In this document: in pieces, positions 58,405-64,000 of the stretch
Layout: each line of letters starts with the position of its first letter
Position numbering within the stretch: position 1 is the first letter of the stretch
NCBI GenBank assembly: GCA_902729415.1
Contig: CACVCF010000445.1
Span: 123,428-187,427 of the forward strand
Source: Terasakiella magnetica
GTDB taxonomy: Bacteria; Pseudomonadota; Alphaproteobacteria; Rhodospirillales; Magnetospirillaceae
Reading direction: 5' to 3'
Length of the DNA stretch: 64,000 bases
Made by a program: the position numbers and the translations under genes
The notes under the pieces: model-generated
The model's input: only the letters and a program-made list of their open reading frames with translations
The model's database searches: none
What the model was told of the DNA's origin: nothing

Positions 58405-59286
58405 TCAGCGCTGCTCGGGCCACCACCAGCTTGTATCCGGTTCCACGGCCCCTGTCGGCAGTATGGGGCTATCGAGCCGGATCACATGACGCTTTTCTTG
58501 GCGAAGGGCGGCGATCTCCGCCGCGTGATAACTCTCGAACAGCTTACGGAAGGAGCCGTCCGCCAATGACAGCCTCAGCCCGCGCTCGATTCGCTCTGCT
58601 AGTGCCGCATTGTTTTTGCTCACCCAGAAATAGACCGGGTAGGGGAAATACAAGGCCTTGGTGGCTTCAATGCTCAGTTGCGGGAAGGCTTGCCTGCGTT
58701 CGTCAAGCTCGCGCCGGGCTTCGTTCAAGCCGCGTGGAAAGGCGTCGAAGCGGCCGGCAGCCAGCATTCCAAACAAATTCTCGTAGCTTGAAGAGGTGGT
58801 GACCGCAAAGCCGTTGGCACGTAGAATCGCCAGGTCGGCCCATTGGCTGTTGAGGCCGAAGGTCAAATCGCGGCGCAGCGACGAGGCATCCATTCGCGTG
58901 ATGCGCGCCTGATCCGTGGCCCGGATCACCAGCAGCCTGAAGCCGACGATGCCGCGCAAAATATCGATTTTGACCGGCAGCAGTTTGCTTTCGCGCTCAT
59001 CATTGGTTCCCAAGGCGATGACGTCGATCGTCCCTGATTGCAGCAGCAAGATGCCACGGTTTTGGGTGATGTCTTCGGTATAGGGCTCCAGCCGGATGGC
59101 CCCCTGCGGACCGTCGGCATGCGCCAGGGCAAGTTCCAGAAGCTTCCAGCGGTATTCGTAGATTAACCCCGATGGAAAATAGCGGATTGCCGTCTCTGCT
59201 GCGGCAAGCGGCCCGTTCCAGGCGATCACGGCCACGATCCACCCGATGACAAGCCATATCCGCCAGTTCTTTATCCGGAAACTCAT
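58405..59286 (-). CDS. Periplasmic type-3 solute-binding protein
   Basis: 293 residues. A signal peptide or anchor at residues 10-30 precedes an SBP_bac_3-like domain ([62 protein letters not shown]). There are no transporter genes nearby. Its start overlaps the stop of the REC-kinase gene (ATGA), and the hybrid kinase follows by 34 bases. The likely role is to present a ligand to the kinase sensor domain rather than to feed a transporter (inference). Ligand unknown. Confidence 0.82.
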   Translation of the reverse strand: MSFRIKNWRIWLVIGWIVAVIAWNGPLAAAETAIRYFPSGLIYEYRWKLLELALAHADGPQGAIRLEPYTEDITQNRGILLLQSGTIDVIALGTNDERESKLLPVKIDILRGIVGFRLLVIRATDQARITRMDASSLRRDLTFGLNSQWADLAILRANGFAVTTSSSYENLFGMLAAGRFDAFPRGLNEARRELDERRQAFPQLSIEATKALYFPYPVYFWVSKNNAALAERIERGLRLSLADGSFRKLFESYHAAEIAALRQEKRHVIRLDSPILPTGAVEPDTSWWWPEQR

Positions 59287-60395
59287 TGAGGAGCTGGCTC
59301 TGCTGCCGTGGGAAGAGAAAAGCGGATGCAGCTTCCTCCGTCCTCGCCGTCTTCGACCCAAACGCGTCCGGCGGCATTTTCAACGATCTTTTTAACCAGC
59401 GCCAAACCAATACCGGTGCCAGGGCGGGAGGTGTCGGCGTGAAGGCGTTCGAAGACCCAGAAAATTTTCTCCCGGTACTCGGGGGGGATGCCGCAGCTGT
59501 TGTCGGTAACGGAAAAGATGATCTCAGAGTCTTTGGCTTCCGCTTTAACCCGGATGCGGACTTGCTGACTGGGGCGCCGGTATTCCAGGGCATTGTCGAG
59601 TAAGGCGCGGAACACTTCTGTCAGTTGGTTTTCGTTGATCCAGACGGCGGGCAGGTCGCCTTGCGTCACCTGAGCGCCGGTGGTCAAAATCTTCGAGTAA
59701 AGCTGGCGGTAGGCTGCCTTGAAGGCGGCGGTGGCCAGGCATGTCTCGGTTGGTGGGGGGAACTGGCTCACCGCCAGGTACAACAAGACATCGTGCAGCA
59801 TTTCCCGCAGGCGGGTCGCTCCCTCCATGATTTGGGAAAGTGACACCTCAGCCATTTCATTCAGCGGCTTCGGCAAGGAGCGTTCGAGCAATTGCGCGAA
59901 GGTGATTTGGCGCCGTACCGGCTCTTGCAGATGGTGGGCCAAAATCTCCAGGAAGCGGTTCAGTTCGGCTTCCAGCAGGGCATTCTGGGCGCGGAGCCAG
60001 TCCCGGGCGAATTTCATGTCCAGGTGGTTGCGAATCCGGGCCTCGACGATGGCGGGCCGGATCGGCTTGGTAATGTAATCCACAGCTCCCAGGTCCAATC
60101 CGTGCCGCTCGTCCTCGGTGGAATCGAGGGCAGTCAGGAAGATCACTGGAATGTCGCGTGTTTCCGGGGTGTCCCGGAGACGCCGGAGACATTCGTACCC
60201 ATCCATCTCGGGCATCATGATATCGAGCAAAATAAGGTCGGGACGGGGGAGCGCCCTGGCCACGGCCAATGCCCGTTGCGCCGAATTGGCCCCCCTCACG
60301 GTATAGGAGGGCTTCAGCAATTCCATAAGAACGTGAAGGTTCTCAGGCGTGTCGTCGACAATCAGAATTGTCGGGTGGGGCCGGTTTGCATCCAT
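59283..60395 (-). CDS. Receiver-histidine kinase, soluble
   Basis: 370 residues with no membrane segment. An N-terminal receiver (ILIVDDTPENLHVL, LILLDIMMPEMDGY, DYITKPIRP) is followed by a dimerisation helix with the H-box ILAHHLQEPVRR and an ATPase domain (LLDNALEYR, DNSCGIPPEY, GTGIGLALVKKIVE). It could be phosphorylated by another kinase and pass the signal on. First gene of the four-gene signalling operon, with about 160 bases of non-coding DNA upstream. Confidence 0.88.
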   Translation of the reverse strand: MDANRPHPTILIVDDTPENLHVLMELLKPSYTVRGANSAQRALAVARALPRPDLILLDIMMPEMDGYECLRRLRDTPETRDIPVIFLTALDSTEDERHGLDLGAVDYITKPIRPAIVEARIRNHLDMKFARDWLRAQNALLEAELNRFLEILAHHLQEPVRRQITFAQLLERSLPKPLNEMAEVSLSQIMEGATRLREMLHDVLLYLAVSQFPPPTETCLATAAFKAAYRQLYSKILTTGAQVTQGDLPAVWINENQLTEVFRALLDNALEYRRPSQQVRIRVKAEAKDSEIIFSVTDNSCGIPPEYREKIFWVFERLHADTSRPGTGIGLALVKKIVENAAGRVWVEDGEDGGSCIRFSLPTAAEPAPQ

Positions 60396-60553
60396 GTCCG
60401 ACTCTCTAAAAGGGGACGCAGTGGATCTCTTAAATTTCTAACTGCTTTCTTTGGGCCAAGGTTACACGGGTTGCATCAAACAGCAAACTCTCACCTCGGT
60501 CATTGTGGCAACGCCGACACGAATGATTACCCAATTTTGGGGCTACATTGCTG

Positions 60554-61738
60554 TCAAATCAACTCATTGGAGATGAGTTCGCCGTCAATGAATTCAACCC
60601 CAAGTCTCAGGCACAGATCGGCCTGCGCCTTTGATGTGATGCCATGAATGTGACTTTTCATGTTGGCGGCCTTTACCCGGTTGATGAATTTCCCGATCTT
60701 CTGAATGGTGAGATCGCTTTCTACGGTTGTCAGGTCGGCACCGATGGAGGCCGCATTCACCCCCGAGAATGCGGAAACGGTTGAAAAATCAATATCAACA
60801 GTAATGGCGATCAAGCGTGCGTAGGGGCGGAGCCACTGCATGTATTCTAAAACTCGGTTGGAGGGGGTTCCCTCATCGATACCGTAGATATCGAATGTCA
60901 CCCGGTCCTTCCGGTTGGCCAGCATGCCGTGACATATCTTGAGGTACATCTCACGATACTTTTTTGATGACAGCGTTATCCTGTGGACAGGGATTTGAAT
61001 CACTATGTGCCGGTCCATGGTTTCCTTCAGTTGCTTCGATGCGAATTCAACCGTTAGGGCGTCCATCTCGGCATAGAGAAGGGGGTCTGAGTCCGGTGGC
61101 AATACGGCGTAGCCGTGGCGCTTTGCCTTGTCCTCGTCCACACGCATCGCGGTGCAGATGGTGGATGATGTTGACATCGTTCCTGTGGCAAGTACGCACA
61201 TGGTGCCATGGTTTACGCTGCTTACTTTAAATTCATTGCTACTTGCATCGGCATCGTTAAGTATTCTTTCTATATTGCTGAGGTGGGAAGATGGATCAAT
61301 TTCACCCGAGAGCGGGTGGAGCATTTTCCTAGCACCTTGATTGATGTCGCTATCGGCATTCAGGTGGATGATGCTGACCAGTTCTTTGGCGATACCTTTT
61401 CCCGTTATTCGTGATGAAATTTCTAAAGTTATATCTTCCATCAATTTGTCGAACTCATCCGATGTCCTGTTGCTCGACATGATGATGTAAGAAAATTCAT
61501 CAGCGAAGGAGTAGATATCTCCCTCGGAAAGGAAGTTTCGCAGGGTCGCGGCGACGACTCCGTGTACCTTTGCGGAAACCCGAGGCCAGTCGGGGCCAAA
61601 ATGCTTTCGGGCGGGGTCGATCGCCAGGAAACTCAGCCGCCCTTTTCCGCCGGAGGAACTACTGCGTAAGAGTTCATGCAGACGCCAAGCCAAGCCGCCT
61701 GGGGAGGATACGGAGGTGTCGATGTCTGAGGGGCTCAT
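60554..61738 (-). CDS. Degenerate GGDEF/EAL-like protein
   Basis: 394 residues. The N-terminal half looks like a GGDEF fold in which the signature is replaced by YSFADEFSYI. The C-terminal half has the alternating pattern of an EAL barrel (HIVIQIPVHRITL ... DIDFSTVSAF ... IHGITSKAQADLCLRLGVEFIDG) but lacks EAL, NVS and DDFGTG residues, so it should be catalytically dead. It may bind c-di-GMP or act as an adaptor. Base composition is somewhat more AT-rich than its neighbours. Isolated, divergent from the plus-strand trio. Confidence 0.6.
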   Translation of the reverse strand: MSPSDIDTSVSSPGGLAWRLHELLRSSSSGGKGRLSFLAIDPARKHFGPDWPRVSAKVHGVVAATLRNFLSEGDIYSFADEFSYIIMSSNRTSDEFDKLMEDITLEISSRITGKGIAKELVSIIHLNADSDINQGARKMLHPLSGEIDPSSHLSNIERILNDADASSNEFKVSSVNHGTMCVLATGTMSTSSTICTAMRVDEDKAKRHGYAVLPPDSDPLLYAEMDALTVEFASKQLKETMDRHIVIQIPVHRITLSSKKYREMYLKICHGMLANRKDRVTFDIYGIDEGTPSNRVLEYMQWLRPYARLIAITVDIDFSTVSAFSGVNAASIGADLTTVESDLTIQKIGKFINRVKAANMKSHIHGITSKAQADLCLRLGVEFIDGELISNELI

Positions 61739-61908
61739 GGTGGTGGGCGTCCAAATAAATTTTTTGCTACCACCATGACGCTAAGCTGGACTCTTCGTTG
61801 AAGCAAGATCAACTCGCCGGATTTCCAGGATGTGTGCCTTATCTTGACCGTGGCACCGCCGTGTAGGAAGCTGAGTGTCAACAATTCTTGGATGAGGTGC
61901 CCCTGCCC

Positions 61909-62592
61909 ATGATTCCATCACCGGCTGGCCATGATCTGGAATTGTTGGCACAGGCCCGCTTGGCGGCGCGGGCTGCGCATCATTTCAACAATTGCCTAGC
62001 GGTGATTATTGCCAATCTGGAAATGGCCCTGGAGGATTGGGGGGCGGGGCGCCCCCTGGACCCCGCACTGGTAGAGCTTCCCCTGGATGCGGCCCGCCGT
62101 GCGGCCGGAACATGCCGGATGTTGCAGAATTTCTCCCGTCCACCCGGCGCGCCTCCGTCGCCGGTGGGGCTGGCCGATGTTCTCAGGCAGGTGGCGGAGG
62201 AATATCCGAATATCGAAGTCGATGGGTCAGCCGAGGGTATTACGGTTCTGGCGGAGGAATCCGAGTTTCTTGCTGCCTTGGACACCTTGGCGAAGCGGTC
62301 CGGACCCTTCATATTAGAAAGAGGGCGGCTTGCCGTTTTAAGACCTGCGGCCACCCCGGATACGATCGTTCTGACCCTGGAGGGAGATAGCCCCCCGCTT
62401 TCATCCGTCTCTCCGTCTCAATTGCTGGAGCCGCTTGCCGGGCATCCGGCTCATGATATCGACCTCAGTCAGGCCGGTTCGATGATGCGCCGCGCCGGTG
62501 GAGAGATGGTCGCTGCGATCAATGAGGATGGGCGATTGGTCGTGCACTTGCGTTTGCCCGTGGCTCCACCCATCAATGAAGAAAGAGGCTGA
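61909..62592 (+). CDS. Reduced histidine-kinase-like protein
   Basis: About 227 residues. RAAHHFNNCLAVIIANLEM is an HDFNN-type H-box (His25 in the acceptor position). The C-terminal half has the outline of an ATPase domain but no N box or G-rich lid (TVLAEESEFLAALDTLAKRS), so it probably cannot bind ATP and may work as a phosphotransfer protein. A TTG at 61888 would add seven residues. Its stop overlaps the next gene's start as TGATG. Confidence 0.65.
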   Translation: MIPSPAGHDLELLAQARLAARAAHHFNNCLAVIIANLEMALEDWGAGRPLDPALVELPLDAARRAAGTCRMLQNFSRPPGAPPSPVGLADVLRQVAEEYPNIEVDGSAEGITVLAEESEFLAALDTLAKRSGPFILERGRLAVLRPAATPDTIVLTLEGDSPPLSSVSPSQLLEPLAGHPAHDIDLSQAGSMMRRAGGEMVAAINEDGRLVVHLRLPVAPPINEERG

Positions 62593-63230
62593 TGATGGCC
62601 GCTCCGGCCCATGTTGTGGTTGTCGATGACGACGAGACAATCCGCCAAACTCTGCGCCAGATTCTTGAGCGCGAGGGGTTTGCCGTCAGCACCTGCGCCA
62701 ATGCGGGGGAATTCTGGCCGCTGGTGGCCATCACTCCCGCGGCTTTGGTTCTTCTCGACATTCAAATGCCAGGAGAAGGCGGGATATCCATCGCCCGGCG
62801 GCTACGGTCGGAAACGGAAACCGCCATCATCATGGTAACCGGCCTCAACGAGACCGTGGACAGGGTCATCGGATTGGAAGTGGGAGCCGACGATTATATC
62901 GGCAAGCCCTTCGACCGGCGCGAACTGGTCGCCCGCATTCATAGCGTCTTGCGGCGCAAGGGGAGCGGGGGAGGTGAGGTCAGCCCCTTGGCTGCGCGCA
63001 TCGACCGCATGGCATCCGCATTGGAAGCCGTGACCGACAAGATCGCCGATGTCAGTGAGATGGTGCTGGTCCGTGACCAGGAACTGGCGAAACTCGAAGA
63101 TATCTTCAAGGGCAAGCGGGTGGGATCTTGCCCGCAATGTGGCAGCGGCATCACCTATCATCAGGCGGAAGAAGGGCAATTGGGCATCTGCGGGGCCTGC
63201 GGCTGGACCCACTTCCTGGAAGAGCATTGA
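62592..63230 (+). CDS. Response regulator with C-terminal zinc ribbon
   Basis: 212 residues. Residues 5-120 are a receiver (VVVVDDDETIRQT, phospho-Asp56 in LVLLDIQMPG, Lys in DYIGKPFDRRE). A helical, coiled-coil-like segment (about 132-172) is followed by CPQC and CGAC (Cys180, 183, 200, 203), a zinc ribbon, in place of a winged-helix DNA-binding domain. The output may be protein or nucleic-acid binding. Coupled to the reduced kinase upstream. The next gene starts 20 bases later. Confidence 0.8.
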   Translation: MMAAPAHVVVVDDDETIRQTLRQILEREGFAVSTCANAGEFWPLVAITPAALVLLDIQMPGEGGISIARRLRSETETAIIMVTGLNETVDRVIGLEVGADDYIGKPFDRRELVARIHSVLRRKGSGGGEVSPLAARIDRMASALEAVTDKIADVSEMVLVRDQELAKLEDIFKGKRVGSCPQCGSGITYHQAEEGQLGICGACGWTHFLEEH

Positions 63231-63249
63231 ACTATTCCCGGAGGGTGAT

Positions 63250-63948
63250 GTGGATACCGCTACCACCACAATCCGTTATCGTTTCCACCTCTCGTCCAAG
63301 GTGAGCGAGGACATCAACCTCGATTTCGACCGGCGGACTTTTCTGCTGCGTTTATCCCCCGTTTCCGAGGAAGCGGCGTGGACCGCCCTGGACTTCCATC
63401 GGTGCGGCCATTGCCCTCTCAAGGCCGAGCAATCTCCATTTTGCCCCTTCGCCCAGGCGCTTTCACGCTTCATCTCCCGGTTCGACGAGTTCTATTCCTA
63501 TGAGAATGCGGTGGTCGAGGTTATCACCGAACGTCGCACCGTGGTTGCCCATGGTGCGCTCCAGCAAGGCATGTCATCTCTGGTCGGTCTGGTTGGAGCG
63601 ACGTGCGGATGCCCGCACCTCGCATTTTTCCGCCCGTTGGCCCGCTTCCACTTGCCCTTTGCCAGCGAGGAGGAAACCTTGTGCCGGGTGTTCTCTATCC
63701 ATCTTCTCGGCCAGTTCATCCAGAGCGGGGGCGAAGGTGGTGCCGCTGCCCCCCTTGCCAGCCTGCAGGCAAGTTATGAATCCGCCTCGGGGGTTAATGT
63801 CGGCATGTCCGACCGGATCCGGGGGGCATTTTCCAAGGATGCCGTGGTCAACGGGCTGATCATCCTTGATACGTTCGCCCAGGCCGTTCCCTATGTGATC
63901 CGAGAGAAGCTGGAGGAGCTTCGCTATCTCTTCGAGGCAGATGTTTAG
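63250..63948 (+). CDS. Conserved Cys-containing protein, DUF6901-like
   Basis: 232 residues from GTG 63250, which has GGAGGG 4 bases ahead; earlier readings lie in the zinc-ribbon gene in another frame. Features are FHRCGHCPLKAEQSPFCP near residue 50, a YENAVVEV segment, and a long conserved block GLVGATCGCPHLAFFRPLA with two Cys and a His, then FHLPFASEEETLCR. I believe this is the DUF6901 family, of unknown function. Cys/His spacing could bind a metal. Likely an effector of the adjacent two-component genes. Confidence 0.65.
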   Translation: MDTATTTIRYRFHLSSKVSEDINLDFDRRTFLLRLSPVSEEAAWTALDFHRCGHCPLKAEQSPFCPFAQALSRFISRFDEFYSYENAVVEVITERRTVVAHGALQQGMSSLVGLVGATCGCPHLAFFRPLARFHLPFASEEETLCRVFSIHLLGQFIQSGGEGGAAAPLASLQASYESASGVNVGMSDRIRGAFSKDAVVNGLIILDTFAQAVPYVIREKLEELRYLFEADV

Positions 63949-64000
63949 AGCAATTCGCGATCTGACTGAATCGCAGGGGATTCACATGCGCAGCTAATCG

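Overview
The window is GC-rich, gene-dense chromosome from an alphaproteobacterium. Its gene content best fits a Rhodospirillales member resembling Magnetospirillum: a Hyb-type uptake hydrogenase with a full maturation set, an anaerobic arylacetyl-CoA-type molybdoenzyme operon, many c-di-GMP and two-component proteins, and a dispersed inverted repeat of the kind common in alphaproteobacteria. No magnetosome genes, phage or insertion sequences are visible. The genus is an inference from content, not from a marker gene.

Layout. (1) 1-9196, minus strand: a glycogen-metabolism run, glgB, glgX, malQ, glgP (the last cut by the window edge). Two palindromic CTAGTGT...ACACTAG elements sit between glgB and glgX, and a 106-bp tandem repeat lies upstream of glgB. 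(2) 9683-14571: a small membrane protein, then on the minus strand an anion permease, a DUF420 protein, a TPR/O-GlcNAc-transferase-like protein and ctaB. (3) 14679-19655, plus strand: a TetR regulator, a UvrD/PcrA helicase, prmA, an AT-rich stretch with a long inverted repeat, a DUF192 secreted protein and tRNA-Pro(TGG). (4) 19662-27999: signalling genes (CHASE-type kinase, REC-HD-GYP, CBS-PAS-GGDEF-EAL, an HPt/pseudo-receiver protein coupled to a small haem protein), a DnaQ-like exonuclease and a MaoC-like hydratase.

(5) 28373-35448, plus strand: an operon of a FlK-type thioesterase, a three-subunit membrane-bound Mo/FeS oxidoreductase most like phenylacetyl-CoA:acceptor oxidoreductase (PadBCD), and an NDP-forming-type acyl-CoA synthetase with a shortened ATP-grasp part. 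Together they could oxidise an arylacetyl-CoA at the alpha carbon and hydrolyse the product, passing electrons to quinone. (6) 35463-37394: a flavoprotein and an unknown membrane protein.

(7) 51496 down to 37495, minus strand: one long hydrogenase cluster, hybO-hybA-hybB-hybC, hupD, hupF, hupK, hypA, hypB, a short hypF, hypC, hypD, a DUF2442 gene, hypE and hypX. A near-perfect sigma-54 promoter lies ahead of hybO, with a candidate enhancer pair 120-150 bp further up. HypX carries two 105-bp copies, and part of a third, of the same repeat family found upstream of glgB, inserted in frame as 35-residue units.

(8) 51942-63948: a pirin, then a minus-strand signalling operon (REC-kinase, periplasmic solute-binding protein, hybrid kinase with HPt, REC-REC-PAS-GGDEF-EAL), a degenerate GGDEF/EAL-like protein, and a plus-strand trio of a reduced kinase, a receiver with a C-terminal zinc ribbon, and a Cys-containing conserved protein.
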